Positions 50,735 through 59,842 are shown, numbered from the stretch's first letter. The stretch: DNA of 64,000 nucleotides from Methylocystis sp. IM3 (GCF_038070105.1 NZ_JBBPBZ010000002.1:1996001-2060000); one strand, 5' to 3'. The notes: generated by a model from the letters alone, not told the origin. Translations and numbers: made by a program.

Positions 50735-51022
50735 CTACTCGATCACCTTGGGAACGACGAAATAGTGATCCTCGCGCGCCGGCGCATTGGCAAGAATGTC
50801 ATCGGCGATGCCTCCATCCGTCACGACGTCCGCGCGCTTCTTCATCTGCATCGGAAGAACGGAGGCGATAGGCTCCACGCCCTCGACATCGACCTCGCCG
50901 AGCGTCTCGACAAAGGAGAGAATGGCGTTGAGTTCGCCGCGCAGACGCTCGACCTCGTTCCCGTCGACGGCGATGCGCGCGAGATGGGCGATGCGGCGTA
51001 CCACCGCGGAATCGACAGACAT
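50735..51022 (-). CDS. gatC: Aspartyl/glutamyl-tRNA amidotransferase subunit C
   Basis: Small subunit (95 residues) that wraps GatA and GatB together. It shows [38 protein letters not shown] and the C-terminal [13 protein letters not shown], all typical. First gene of the gatC-gatA-chorismate mutase unit. Confidence 0.95.
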   Translation of the reverse strand: MSVDSAVVRRIAHLARIAVDGNEVERLRGELNAILSFVETLGEVDVEGVEPIASVLPMQMKKRADVVTDGGIADDILANAPAREDHYFVVPKVIE

Positions 51023-51160
51023 GGGAGAGCTCCGCCGGTTGAAACTGTCACGGCGCTATAGCAGCCGAAGACGGCGGGGCGCAATGCGGGCGCGCCGCCA
51101 AGGCCGCGTTTGCCCGCCCGGGGCGGTTTATCCCTGACGATGGGCATGGTAGCGCGAGGC

Positions 51161-51637
51161 ATGACCAGCATAGACACCACGCTCGAGGATCTGGCGCGCG
51201 CGCTGCCGTCGCGCGGCCGACTCATGGGCCTCGATCTCGGAACCAAGACGATCGGCCTCGCGCTCTCCGATGTGGAGCGGCGGCTCGCCTCCCCGCTCGA
51301 CACCATCCGCCGCGTCAAGTTCTCGCAGGACGCCGAGGCGCTCCTGAAGCGCGCGGCGGATTTCGAGGCTCAGGCGCTCGTCTTCGGCCTGCCGCTCAAC
51401 ATGGACGGCACGGAAGGTCCCCGCGCCCAGGCGACCCGCGCCTTCATGCGCAATCTGCGCAAGCTCACCCCCCTGCCCTTCGCCTTTTGGGACGAGCGTC
51501 TCTCCACGGCGGCGGTGACGCGCGAGCTCATCGCACAGGATGCGTCCCGCGCCAAACGCGCCGAGGTCGTCGACCGCATGGCCGCGGCCTATATTCTGCA
51601 AGGTGCGCTCGACCGGCTGGCAAGATTGGGAATTTAA
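51161..51637 (+). CDS. ruvX: Putative pre-16S rRNA nuclease / Holliday junction resolvase (YqgF)
   Basis: RNase H-fold protein of 158 residues. Catalytic-site segments: MGLDLGTKTIGLALSD (first Asp), VFGLPLNMDGTEGPRA, and the late FWDERLSTAAV with RAEVVDRMAAAYIL (last Asp). E. coli YqgF trims 16S rRNA ends. Starts at 51110 and 51140 are possible, but 51161 fits the family length. Confidence 0.92.
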   Translation: MTSIDTTLEDLARALPSRGRLMGLDLGTKTIGLALSDVERRLASPLDTIRRVKFSQDAEALLKRAADFEAQALVFGLPLNMDGTEGPRAQATRAFMRNLRKLTPLPFAFWDERLSTAAVTRELIAQDASRAKRAEVVDRMAAAYILQGALDRLARLGI

Positions 51638-51793
51638 GCGGAAAGTCAAAGACTTCCGGTGGATGCACGAGATCGCGCCGCCGGTCGCCGTTACGGCTTT
51701 CCGTACTTGACTTCCCTAGACTGTGCTCTAAGACGGTTACACCTTACGGTTGAGATCAAGCTGCGGCAGAGACAGATCGACGGAGGCAAGTTC

Positions 51794-52030
51794 ATGGCCC
51801 GAACACCTGCCACAGGAGCCACGCCATCGCAGGCGTCTACGCCCGCGCGCCGCGCCGAGGAGGACGCCGCGGCCATGGCGAGCTATATCGCGGACATGAC
51901 CGCTGAACTCGCTCAGCTCGCGGCTCGCGCGGAGCTGCAAATGGTCGCGTATTTCCTCAATCTCGCTCGGGTCGAAGCGGAAATCCGCGCCCGCGAGATG
52001 GGCGGCGCTGTCATTCTTCGCGAGAATTGA
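51794..52030 (+). CDS. Small helical hypothetical protein
   Basis: Protein of 78 residues. After a Thr/Ala/Pro lead it is helical: EEDAAAMASYIADMTAELAQLAARAEL and VAYFLNLARVEAEIRAREM. I recall short proteins with ASYIADMTAELA-type helices in Rhizobiales; the role is unknown. CGGAGG lies nine bases before the ATG. Convergent with dprA. Confidence 0.68.
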   Translation: MARTPATGATPSQASTPARRAEEDAAAMASYIADMTAELAQLAARAELQMVAYFLNLARVEAEIRAREMGGAVILREN

Positions 52031-52032
52031 GA

Positions 52033-53280
52033 CTAAAGCGCGCACAGGAGCGACACCGCATTGGCGCCATGCCGCTCGAGCCGGCCATCCAGATCGAGCT
52101 CCATGAGGGCGCCGTGCACGTCACGCGCGGCAAGACCCGTCAAACGGATGAGTTCATCCACCGGCACAGGCGCGGGACCGAGCAGCGCCAGGACGATCTC
52201 GCGCGCGTCTCCCGCCGGCGGGTTCTGCGATGGGGCGGCCGCTCCGGGCGATTCACGAAGCTCGTATTCCGATGCCTCCGGGGCGCTTTCCTCGAAAGCG
52301 AATTCTCCCTGCGGCGCGGAGAGATCCAGCTCGTCGAACAAGGGCTCGACCTCCTCGCCGCTCATGGCCTCGTCGAGGAGCGCGCCCGGCGTCGCGGAAC
52401 GGCCCTCGGCCAGCGCGTCGATGACATCCTCCGGCCTTGCGCACAGCGTCGCTCCCTGACGGAGAAGGTCGTTCGTCCCCTCCGCGCGCGGATCGAGCGG
52501 CGAGCCGGGCACGGCGAAAACCTCCCGCCCCTGTTCATTTGCGAATCGGGCCGTGATCAGCGAGCCCGAGCGCCGCGCCGCCTCGATGACCACGGTGGCG
52601 CGACTGAGGCCGGAAATGATTCGGTTGCGGCGCGGGAAATCGCGCCCGCGCGGCTCCCACTCGATCGGCATCTCGGACACCACGAGCCCCTGCCCCGCGA
52701 TATCGGCCACGAGCCGCTCGTGCTCGGCGGGATAGGGCCGAGCCTGTCCGCCGGCCAGCACGGCGATCGTTCCCGTCTCGAGACTGGCGCGGTGCACGAT
52801 GGCGTCGACGCCGCGCGCAAGGCCCGACACGACGACATGATCCGCGCGGCCGAGGCTGCGGGCCATCCGTTCTGCGAAGGCGAGCCCCGCCGCCGAGGCG
52901 TTGCGCGAGCCGACGAGCGCCACGGCGCTTCGCTGCGCCACGGCGGGATCGCCGCGAAGGGACAGCACGGGCGGCGCGTCGTGAATCTGGCGCAACAGCG
53001 GTGGGTAATCGGAATCTCCGGTCGTCACGAAGCGCACGCCCATGGCGGTCGCGGCGTCGATCTCCCGCAAGACGTCGTCGCGCTCGGCGATGCGAATCGT
53101 GCGGCCGCGCAACGTTTTCCTGGCGAGTTCGGGCAGCGCCTCCAGCGCCGCGCGCGCGCCGCCGAAGCGGTTGATCAGCTCCCGGAACGTGCGCGGCCCG
53201 ATGTTTTCGCTACGGATCAGGCGCAGCCAATCGACGAGCTGCTCCTCGCTCAGATGCGCGCCCGTCCCCGCGTCCTTCAT
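52033..53280 (-). CDS. dprA: DNA-processing protein DprA
   Basis: Protects incoming single-stranded DNA in natural transformation and loads RecA. The 415 residues include a SAM-like N-terminus ([18 protein letters not shown]), a Rossmann-type fold with [21 protein letters not shown] and [25 protein letters not shown] and [21 protein letters not shown], and a C-terminal winged helix (about residues 355-412). The start overlaps the plsY stop by ATGA. Confidence 0.93.
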   Translation of the reverse strand: MKDAGTGAHLSEEQLVDWLRLIRSENIGPRTFRELINRFGGARAALEALPELARKTLRGRTIRIAERDDVLREIDAATAMGVRFVTTGDSDYPPLLRQIHDAPPVLSLRGDPAVAQRSAVALVGSRNASAAGLAFAERMARSLGRADHVVVSGLARGVDAIVHRASLETGTIAVLAGGQARPYPAEHERLVADIAGQGLVVSEMPIEWEPRGRDFPRRNRIISGLSRATVVIEAARRSGSLITARFANEQGREVFAVPGSPLDPRAEGTNDLLRQGATLCARPEDVIDALAEGRSATPGALLDEAMSGEEVEPLFDELDLSAPQGEFAFEESAPEASEYELRESPGAAAPSQNPPAGDAREIVLALLGPAPVPVDELIRLTGLAARDVHGALMELDLDGRLERHGANAVSLLCAL

Positions 53281-53870
53281 GTCTTCTGACCTATGCGGCT
53301 TTCGGTCCCCGCGCGCAGCCGGGCGATGTTTTCGGCGTGTTTGCGCCACAGCAGCGCCGTCATCGCGCCGACGACGAAAGCCTCGCCGCCCTGCCCGACC
53401 GCCAGCAGCAGCAGCGGCGCCGCGACGCTCGCGACGAGCGCCGAGAGCGACGAATAGCGGGTGATCGCCGCGACAGCGAGCCAGACGGCGCAGAAGGCCA
53501 GTCCCGCCGGCCAATAGAGTCCGAAGAGACAGCCGAGAAAGGTCGCGACGCCCTTGCCGCCCCTGAACTTCAGCCAGACGGGCGCAATGTGACCGACGAA
53601 AGCGGCGAAGCCCGCGATCATCGCGCCCTCGGGCGAAAGCTTGGCGCCGATGAGCACGGCGGCCGTTCCCTTGAGCGCATCGAGCAGGAGGGTCGCGGCG
53701 GCGAGGTCCTTGCGACCGGTGCGCAGCACATTGGTCGCGCCGATGTTGCCGGAGCCGATGGAGCGGAGATCGCTCGTTCCGGCGACGCGCGTGAGCAGCA
53801 GACCGAAGGGAATCGAGCCGAGGAGATAGCCGATGGCGAGCGCGAGGGCGTCGGACAGGAAGGAGATCAT
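53277..53870 (-). CDS. plsY: Glycerol-3-phosphate acyltransferase PlsY
   Basis: Membrane acyltransferase (197 residues) that moves acyl from acyl-phosphate to glycerol 3-phosphate, the first step of phospholipid synthesis. The three conserved motifs are present: GSIPFGLLL with [13 protein letters not shown], the [11 protein letters not shown]ly-rich loop, and [11 protein letters not shown] near the end. Coupled to dprA by a four-base overlap; plsY-dprA is a common alphaproteobacterial pair. It uses the product of gpsA (15.9 kb). Confidence 0.94.
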   Translation of the reverse strand: MISFLSDALALAIGYLLGSIPFGLLLTRVAGTSDLRSIGSGNIGATNVLRTGRKDLAAATLLLDALKGTAAVLIGAKLSPEGAMIAGFAAFVGHIAPVWLKFRGGKGVATFLGCLFGLYWPAGLAFCAVWLAVAAITRYSSLSALVASVAAPLLLLAVGQGGEAFVVGAMTALLWRKHAENIARLRAGTESRIGQKT

Positions 53871-54039
53871 GACGGTTTACGCAAGCTCTGATCTTCGAGA
53901 CACGCCGGCTGAAGCGCGGCGAATGCTAGCGGAGGCTCGGCAGGTGCGCAACAAGCGCCCGGATGACGACGCCGCCGCCGCTCCTTCCTTGGCCAAGGCG
54001 TCGGGGGCAGACAAGCCTTTTTCCAAGAAACGATCATGA
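53869..54039 (+). CDS. Possible small protein overlapping the plsY start
   Basis: Open frame of 56 residues whose ATG overlaps the divergent plsY start codon. The sequence ([20 protein letters not shown], then a Lys-rich tail) is charged and low-complexity. No ribosome-binding site better than chance and no family. It may be spurious. Confidence 0.25.
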   Translation: MTVYASSDLRDTPAEARRMLAEARQVRNKRPDDDAAAAPSLAKASGADKPFSKKRS

Positions 54040-54100
54040 CGCTCCCGTTTTGCGGCCGAAAGCGATAAAGGACTATCTCGATTATTCCCGGACATGGCCC

Positions 54101-55159
54101 ATGAGCAACTCCGAGCGCAATTCCGAACGCAGACTCCGCCCGCGCGCGTTTCGCCTCGATGGCGACGAGACCGTCGCCTCGAAACCCGCGCCGGAGGTGA
54201 TAGAACCAGAAGTCGATGTTTTCGCCGAAGCGGTCGAACTCGTCGAAGGCGCGCCGGGTGGCGAGGAGGCCGTCGCGGCGGCGCGGGCCAAGGGCGTTCT
54301 CGATCGCTGGTTTCTCACCCCCGGCGGTCTGTTCCTGTCCGCGCTGAGCGGCCTTCTCACTCTGGCGGTGAGCGCATGGGCATGGAATCTCGTCGAGGAC
54401 CTTTTCCGGCACTCCGCTTTTCTCGGCACAATCGGACTGGCGCTCGCGATCGCCGCCGCCGCCGCGGCGCTCGTCTTCATCGCGCGTGAAATCCGCTCGA
54501 TCATGCTGCAAAATCGCGTCGCCAAACTCCACGCTGCTTTGGCGGGCGCGCGCGCGGCGAACGACGCAGAAATTGCGCGCGTCCATGTGCTGGAGCTTTG
54601 CGCGCTCTATGAGCAGCGCGTCGATCTCGCGCGGCCGCGCGCGCTCATGAACGATTACGCAAAGCAGATCATCGACGGCAAGGACCTCGTCGACCTCGCC
54701 GAGCGCAATCTCGTCGCGCCGCTCGATGGGCAGGCGCGGCGCGAAATCGCGGCGGCGGCGAAGCGAGTCTCTGTCGTGACGGCCGTGAGTCCGCGCGCCG
54801 TGCTGGATGTGATCTTCGTCGGCGGACAGGCGATCGTGCTCATGCGGCGCATTGCCGAAATCTATGGCGGGCGCCCCGGCCTGCTCGGATTTTTCAAACT
54901 CGCGCGCTCCGTCGGCGCGCATCTCGCCATCACCGGCACCGTGGCGGTCGGCGATACGCTACTCCAGCAGGTGCTCGGGCACGGCATCGCCGCGCGTCTC
55001 TCGGCCAAGCTCGGCGAGGGCGTGCTCAACGGCCTGCTCACGGCGCGCGTCGGGCTCTCCGCCATGGCGGTGTGCCGCCCCACCCCTTTCGTCACGGAGA
55101 AGCAGCCCGGCGTGAAAGACGTGGCGCCCTTCCTGTTCGGCGACAAAACCAAGGCCTGA
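54101..55159 (+). CDS. YcjF-family membrane protein (TIGR01620/DUF697)
   Basis: Protein of 352 residues: an N-terminal charged region (RRLRPRAFRLDGDE is the YcjF signature), two membrane helices (about residues 75-100 and 110-130), and a C-terminal DUF697 region with GLLTARVGLSAMAVCRPTPF. In E. coli ycjF follows ycjX, a GTPase-like gene, and both are stress-induced; no ycjX is seen here. The role is unknown. Confidence 0.85.
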   Translation: MSNSERNSERRLRPRAFRLDGDETVASKPAPEVIEPEVDVFAEAVELVEGAPGGEEAVAAARAKGVLDRWFLTPGGLFLSALSGLLTLAVSAWAWNLVEDLFRHSAFLGTIGLALAIAAAAAALVFIAREIRSIMLQNRVAKLHAALAGARAANDAEIARVHVLELCALYEQRVDLARPRALMNDYAKQIIDGKDLVDLAERNLVAPLDGQARREIAAAAKRVSVVTAVSPRAVLDVIFVGGQAIVLMRRIAEIYGGRPGLLGFFKLARSVGAHLAITGTVAVGDTLLQQVLGHGIAARLSAKLGEGVLNGLLTARVGLSAMAVCRPTPFVTEKQPGVKDVAPFLFGDKTKA

Positions 55160-55164
55160 CCCAT

Positions 55165-55962
55165 TTGAAGCTCACGACCTGGAACATCAATTCCGTTCGG
55201 CTGCGCATGCCGCTCGTGGCGCATTTCCTGAAAACGACGGCGCCCGACGTTCTCTGTCTTCAGGAAACCAAATGCCGCGACGCCGAATTCCCGATGAAGG
55301 ACTTTGCGGCGCTCGGCTACAAGCACGCTGAAATCAACGGACAGAAGGGCTATCACGGCGTCGCCGTCATTTCGAAGAAGCCGCTCCGGCTCATCGAGAA
55401 ACGCGACTTCTGCGAGAAAGGCGACGCGCGCCATATCGCCGTCGAGGTCGAGAGCGCGGGCGGACCGATCACGCTGCATAATTTCTACGTTCCGGCGGGC
55501 GGCGACGAGCCGGATGTCGAAATCAATCCGAAATTCGCGCACAAGCTCGGTTTTCTCGACGAGATGACGAGCTGGGGCGAGAACGGCGCCGCGAAGGGGC
55601 GCGTCGCGCTCGTCGGCGATCTGAACATCGCGCCGCTCGAACATGACGTCTGGAGCCACAAGGCGCTGTTGAAAGTCGTGAGCCACACGCCGGTCGAAGT
55701 CGAGAAGCTCGACAATGTGTTTCGCGCCGGCAAATGGATCGACGCCATGCGTCATTTCGTGCCCGCGGATGAAAAGCTTTACACCTGGTGGAGCTATCGC
55801 GCGGCCGACTGGGCCGCCTCCAATCGCGGGCGCCGTCTCGACCACATTCTCGTCAGCGAGGCGCTCGGCGGCGCGCTGAAGCGGCTCGACGTGCGCACGG
55901 AAGCGCGCGGCTGGGAGCGGCCATCCGATCACGTTCCGGTAACAATCGAACTGTCAGAATGA
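55165..55962 (+). CDS. xth: Exodeoxyribonuclease III (AP endonuclease)
   Basis: EEP-fold nuclease (265 residues) that incises abasic sites in base-excision repair. Catalytic segments: WNINSVRLR, LQETKCRDAEFP (metal Glu), GDLNIAPLEHDVW (Asp, Asn), RRLDHILVS and SDHVPV (His). A TTG start at 55165, five bases after the YcjF-type gene ends, gives the family start KLTTWNIN; no in-frame ATG is closer. Confidence 0.92.
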   Translation: MKLTTWNINSVRLRMPLVAHFLKTTAPDVLCLQETKCRDAEFPMKDFAALGYKHAEINGQKGYHGVAVISKKPLRLIEKRDFCEKGDARHIAVEVESAGGPITLHNFYVPAGGDEPDVEINPKFAHKLGFLDEMTSWGENGAAKGRVALVGDLNIAPLEHDVWSHKALLKVVSHTPVEVEKLDNVFRAGKWIDAMRHFVPADEKLYTWWSYRAADWAASNRGRRLDHILVSEALGGALKRLDVRTEARGWERPSDHVPVTIELSE

Positions 55963-55984
55963 CCCTGACCGTGCGAGGAGCCGA

Positions 55985-56914
55985 ATGATCGCTTGCGACC
56001 TCATGCAGCGCCGCTTCGTCTATGTGACGCTCGACGCCGACATTGATTACGTCGCGAAAGCCCTTGCCGAGTCCTCGCTCGGCGCCGTGCCGGTCGTCGA
56101 CACGAACCTCGAGCCGATTGGCATTGTGACGCGCAGCAATCTGGAGAAGGCGCGTCCGGCTATTGCCGTCGATCTCGGACCGATCCCGCCGTTTCTGCTG
56201 CGCAACCGGCCGAAAGCGCCCTTCCTTGGCAAGAGCCGCGCGCTCAGCGAGATCATGACCGCGCCGCCGATCTTTGTTCCCTGCGACGCGCGCCTCGCCG
56301 AAGTCGAGCGGATCATGGCCGAGCACCGGCTCAAGCGCATGCCCGTCGTCGAGGGACGCAAGCTCGTCGGCCTGTTGCTGCGCCGCGCGGTGCTGGAGGC
56401 GATCGCCAGGGCGGGCGGCGACGCGACCGCCGCCGACAGGCCCACGATCACCATGCCGCAACCGGAGCCCGCGAGTTGCGACATTGTGACGGCCTCCGAG
56501 TTTCGCGAACTCGTCGCCGCGCATGAGCACGAAATCGCAAACGAGCGCATCGAGCAGCGGCGCGCCGCCGCCGCTTTGCGCGAACAGCGCATTCGCGATC
56601 TTGCGGCGCGCCGCCTCACGGACGCGCAATGGCGGGAAATGCTGTCTCAGGCGCGCGCGGCCGCGGCCGGCGGCCTCACCGAACACATTCTCATACGATT
56701 CCCGTCGCAACTTTGCGCGGATGGGGGACGGGCGATCAACGCGCCGGACAGCCGCTGGCCAGAGACGCTGCGGGGCGAGCCCAGCGACGTTTTCCGCCGC
56801 TGGCGCAACGAACTTCACCCGCGCGGATTCAAGATCGCCGCGCAAGTCATCGACTTTCCCGACGGCCTGCCCGGCGACGCGGCCCTCTTTCTCATCTGGG
56901 GCAAAGGCGGCTGA
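55985..56914 (+). CDS. CBS-domain protein with unknown C-terminal region
   Basis: Protein of 309 residues. Two CBS domains (about residues 1-58 and 84-145), with LAESSLGAVPVVDTNLEPIGIVTRS and LKRMPVVEGRKLVGLLLRR, form an adenosine-nucleotide-binding pair. A helical linker rich in Arg and Glu follows (about 175-215). The last 90 residues, with RFPSQLCADGGRAINAPDSRWPETL and FKIAAQVIDFPDGLPGDAAL, match no domain I know. The tail may be the effector switched by the CBS pair. Confidence 0.78.
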   Translation: MIACDLMQRRFVYVTLDADIDYVAKALAESSLGAVPVVDTNLEPIGIVTRSNLEKARPAIAVDLGPIPPFLLRNRPKAPFLGKSRALSEIMTAPPIFVPCDARLAEVERIMAEHRLKRMPVVEGRKLVGLLLRRAVLEAIARAGGDATAADRPTITMPQPEPASCDIVTASEFRELVAAHEHEIANERIEQRRAAAALREQRIRDLAARRLTDAQWREMLSQARAAAAGGLTEHILIRFPSQLCADGGRAINAPDSRWPETLRGEPSDVFRRWRNELHPRGFKIAAQVIDFPDGLPGDAALFLIWGKGG

Positions 56915-56916
56915 TG

Positions 56917-57705
56917 TTACGTCTGTCGCTGGCGCAATGACGTGTCGGCCTTCAGCGCCGCGAGGGACGGATAACGCTGCACGCTCCCGGCGCTGTGCAC
57001 CTCGACCGAGCCGTCGGACATCATCACATAAGTGGCGTCGCCCGCTGTGTAGCGGTCGACCTCGGCCGGCTCCGCCGCAGGCGCTTGCGGCTTGAGTTGC
57101 GGATTCAGCAAAGCGGCGAAATCGGGAGGCGACGTCTCCGTCTTGGACTCGGCGACGCGCTCATCCGTCCTTGGCTCGCTCGGCGTGGGGGCGCTGAACC
57201 TCGGCGGCGGGGTCGCCGGGCGCAGCGGCGCGGCCTCGGCCGTCGCCGGCTTGCTCTCGGACTTTGCGCTCGCCGCGCCTGACGCGGCTGGAGTCGCCGG
57301 TCTGGGGGGCGCCACTCTGGCGGGCGCCGGTTTGGCCGGCTTCGCGCCGGAAAGGTCGGCCGGGAGCGGCGGATTGGCGGACGCTCTTTCTTCCGCGAAC
57401 GCCTGCCCCGCCGGGGCGCGCTGTTCCGCTACCGGCGAGGCCGCCGTCCCCGCCGACGAGGCGATGGAAGCGTGGCTCGCCGCCGCCTGCACGGGGGCCG
57501 CGGCGAGGCGCGACAGATGCGCGATCACCCGCCCGAGCGCCATCGTTACCACGCCTCCAGAGACCGCGACGGCGCCGGCGATGAACAGGCTCCAGCCGCG
57601 CTCGACGAGGATCATGTCCCAGCCCGTCCACATCGCATAGGCGCCGCCGCTCGAAAGCAGCAGGCCCGCAATGGTCACGCCCCAACCTGACAGATTGCGC
57701 TTCAT
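56917..57705 (-). CDS. Membrane-anchored Pro/Ala-rich hypothetical protein
   Basis: Protein of 262 residues: two membrane helices near the start (VTIAGLLLSSGGAYAMWTGW and SLFIAGAVAVSGGVVTMALG), a long Pro/Ala/Ser middle, and an ordered end DRYTAGDATYVMMSDGSVEVHS followed by YPSLAALKAD. I recall this tail (T-Y-x-M-x-x-D-G-S-x-E) from short alphaproteobacterial proteins of unknown role. ATG 57705 starts the basic helix. Confidence 0.68.
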   Translation of the reverse strand: MKRNLSGWGVTIAGLLLSSGGAYAMWTGWDMILVERGWSLFIAGAVAVSGGVVTMALGRVIAHLSRLAAAPVQAAASHASIASSAGTAASPVAEQRAPAGQAFAEERASANPPLPADLSGAKPAKPAPARVAPPRPATPAASGAASAKSESKPATAEAAPLRPATPPPRFSAPTPSEPRTDERVAESKTETSPPDFAALLNPQLKPQAPAAEPAEVDRYTAGDATYVMMSDGSVEVHSAGSVQRYPSLAALKADTSLRQRQT

Positions 57706-58153
57706 GTCCCTCGGTCGCTTCACAACGCCCACTCGTTCGACGCTGCTGCGGTCCCCAGCGAGCCACCCAACGTCCGGCCTTGCATCACTCTTAGCATGAC
57801 AGGCGCGCAGGCGCACAACCGACCCGGATCGCAAGTAATTCTTGCTGTTATTTGCTTGTTTTTCACGAAGTCCGGAGCAAACACCCCGAAAGGGATTTTT
57901 TCAATATATATGGTCGTTTGCGCTGCTATTTTCAATATATAGTGTCGAGCGCAGCCGTAGGCGATGATCGATGAAGCGCGTTATGCGCGTTAAAACAATA
58001 TGTTAAAATATACACAAATAATGCGTCATGATGACGCATAGTAAAAACCACACCCAATACAAAGCTCTTGTCAACGGCTGGTAGAGCGGCGGGCGGCGGC
58101 GTGGGAGCCGCCGGACCACACGGCCATAGTCATGTCTTGATGAGGAGACGAGC
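57706..58153. promoter_or_regulatory. A/T-rich regulatory region upstream of the 58.2 kb gene
   Basis: About 450 bases with no gene and the lowest GC content of the window. It contains two imperfect direct repeats centred on TTTTCAATATATA (57898 and 57929, 31 bases apart, three helical turns), a run GTTAAAACAATATGTTAAAATATAC, and a perfect palindrome at 58021-58039. This is the layout of a tightly regulated promoter. No -35/-10 pair is assigned. Confidence 0.6.
58021..58039. promoter_or_regulatory. Perfect 19-bp palindrome (candidate operator)
   Basis: ATGCGTCATGATGACGCAT reads the same on both strands around a central G. It is 115 bases before the start of the periplasmic protein gene. A dimeric repressor or activator is the natural reading. 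Confidence 0.6.
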
Positions 58154-58768
58154 ATGAAGGGTTTGTTTAAGCGCGGCCTGTGGGCGGCGTTTGGTCTTGT
58201 CGCCGCTTTCGGCCTTGCGCCAACAGGGGCGCAGGCGCATGGCGGCGTGAAGCTGGAGCAGGATGAATGCGTGCTGCGCATCGGCCCCAGCACGATGCAT
58301 TTCATCGGCTATCAGCGGACGGGCGAGGAGCAGGAATTCTGTCAGGACATTGCGCAGACGGGTCCGACCGTTATCGCTCTGACCGCCGTTTCGCCGGAAT
58401 TGCGCGACATGGCCATTGGCGCGCGGATCATCAAGGACACGGGCGCGCCTGTCTCAAAGGACGGTCTCGACTCGCTGACCGTCGCCTTCCATGAACCCAA
58501 GGTCTATCGCAACGGCACCATGACCTTCGAACACGACTTCAAGGACTCGGGCCGCTACGTCGCAATCGTGACGGTGCGCGACGATCTCGGCAACGAATGG
58601 GTGTCGCAGTTCCCGTTCACTGTGGGGCTCTACACCTTCTGGGGGATGCTCGAATACATCCTCTACGCCGTGGGCTTCTTCGCGCTCGTGGGCGTCATGT
58701 GGCTGGCGCTGCGCGCCAAGGCGAACAAGGCCAACAAGGCGGTCGAGACGGCGGGCGCCACGGCCTGA
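58154..58768 (+). CDS. Membrane-anchored periplasmic protein with potential N-terminal His (candidate copper protein)
   Basis: Protein of 204 residues. A signal peptide (residues 1-28) ends in the site AQA, so the mature protein would start with His29 (HGGVKLEQ), as in PmoB and other copper-brace proteins. Conserved-looking ligands follow: Cys39, Met48-His49 and Cys63. The middle is beta-rich (FHEPKVYRNGTMTFEHDF), ending in a membrane helix (about 162-188) and a Lys-rich tail. I recall similar proteins from methanotrophs and ammonia oxidisers, perhaps PmoD/AmoD-like, but that is not verified. A strong terminator and a long regulatory region frame it as a single gene. Confidence 0.6.
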   Translation: MKGLFKRGLWAAFGLVAAFGLAPTGAQAHGGVKLEQDECVLRIGPSTMHFIGYQRTGEEQEFCQDIAQTGPTVIALTAVSPELRDMAIGARIIKDTGAPVSKDGLDSLTVAFHEPKVYRNGTMTFEHDFKDSGRYVAIVTVRDDLGNEWVSQFPFTVGLYTFWGMLEYILYAVGFFALVGVMWLALRAKANKANKAVETAGATA

Positions 58769-58798
58769 TCCGAGAGAGAAACCGAAAAACGCTTTCAT

Positions 58799-58823
58799 GG
58801 CCCGGCCCGCGCCGGGCCTTTTT
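58799..58823 (+). terminator. Intrinsic terminator after the 58.2 kb gene
   Basis: GGCCCGGC, loop CCGC, GCCGGGCC, then TTTTT. A second perfect inverted repeat (GGCCCGGCCGGGCC, 58839-58852) follows, giving tandem terminators. It suggests a strongly expressed transcript. Confidence 0.9.
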
Positions 58824-58965
58824 CATTGTCGTTGGCAAGGCCCGGCCGGGCCATTTTCTGTGCCTCACCGTCGGCCGCTGGCCGTCATGCTTATTGCCGC
58901 GCAATGGCGCCGGGTCTAGTTAAACGCGGGGCCAGAGAGTCCCGTTTCTGTTCAGGAGACGATTG

Positions 58966-59562
58966 ATGTCCTTTACGCTTGAAGATCTCCCTTACGCTTA
59001 CGACGCCCTTCAGCCCTACCTGTCGCGCGAGTCCTTCGAGTATCACCACGACAAGCACCATGCGACCTATGTCACGAACGCCAATAATCTGATCAAGGGC
59101 ACGGAATTCGAGGGCAAGCCGATCGAGGACGTGATCGTCGGGTCCTTCGGCAAGAACACGCCGATCTTCAACAATGTCGCCCAGCACTACAACCACCACC
59201 ATTACTGGAAGTGGATGAAGCCGAATGGCGGCGGCGCGGCGCCTGCGAAAATCGAGAAGCTTCTCGTCGATTCCTTCGGCTCCTTCGACAAATTCAAGGA
59301 AGAGTTCCAGAAGGAAGGCCTCGGCCAGTTCGGCTCGGGCTGGGTGTGGCTGGAGTTCAAGGACGGCAAGGCTGCGATCCGCAAGACCCCGAATGCGGAG
59401 AACCCGCTGGTTCACGGCGCGCAGCCGCTGCTCGTGGCCGACGTGTGGGAGCACTCCTATTACATCGATTACCGCAACCGCCGCGCCGACTATCTGAAGG
59501 CGTTCCTCGAGCACATGGTCAATTGGGAGCATGTCGAGGAAATGCTGGACGCCGCCAAGTAA
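58966..59562 (+). CDS. sodB: Superoxide dismutase, iron type
   Basis: Fe-type SOD (198 residues) that removes superoxide in the cytoplasm. Metal ligands are in YHHDKHHATYVTN (His), QHYNHHHYW (His), and DVWEHSYYIDY (Asp and His). The Gln in AQHYNH and the GSGWVWLEF stretch favour iron over manganese. A GGAG at 58953 precedes the ATG at 58966. A GC-rich inverted repeat (59582-59609) lies just after the stop. Confidence 0.95.
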   Translation: MSFTLEDLPYAYDALQPYLSRESFEYHHDKHHATYVTNANNLIKGTEFEGKPIEDVIVGSFGKNTPIFNNVAQHYNHHHYWKWMKPNGGGAAPAKIEKLLVDSFGSFDKFKEEFQKEGLGQFGSGWVWLEFKDGKAAIRKTPNAENPLVHGAQPLLVADVWEHSYYIDYRNRRADYLKAFLEHMVNWEHVEEMLDAAK

Positions 59563-59623
59563 GGCGGGCGAATCGTCATATGCGCGCGGCGGGCCGACCT
59601 GCCGCGCGCCAAACCTTCATTTA

Positions 59624-59842
59624 TCAGTAGCAGACCGTCCGGCGCACGCCCCCGGTCCAGACCGTGCGGCAAACCCGCCCCGGCGCCACGGGCCGGCGCA
59701 CGACCGCCGCGCCACGATAGCCGGCGCATCCCGCGCGATAGGGGCCCGCCGCACAGACGACGGCGTTCGCCTCGCCCGATTCCATCGTCAGCGCCGCGGC
59801 GAAGGTGATGGCGGCGAGCCCGCCCAGCAACAAATTCTTCAT
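59624..59842 (-). CDS. Small exported Cys/Arg-rich protein
   Basis: Protein of 72 residues with a signal peptide (LLLGGLAAITFAAALTMESGEANA). The mature 46 residues contain CAAGPYRAGCAGYRGAAVVRRP and CRTVWTGGVRRTVCY, with four cysteines and a tyrosine end. Short proteins of this pattern are common in Rhizobiales, function unknown. GGGAGCGATCTG precedes the start. Confidence 0.65.
   Translation of the reverse strand: MKNLLLGGLAAITFAAALTMESGEANAVVCAAGPYRAGCAGYRGAAVVRRPVAPGRVCRTVWTGGVRRTVCY

Noticed and set aside
57990..58012. TTAA ... TTAA pair resembling a CtrA box
   Set aside because: The spacing is nine bases instead of seven, so it does not fit the CtrA consensus.
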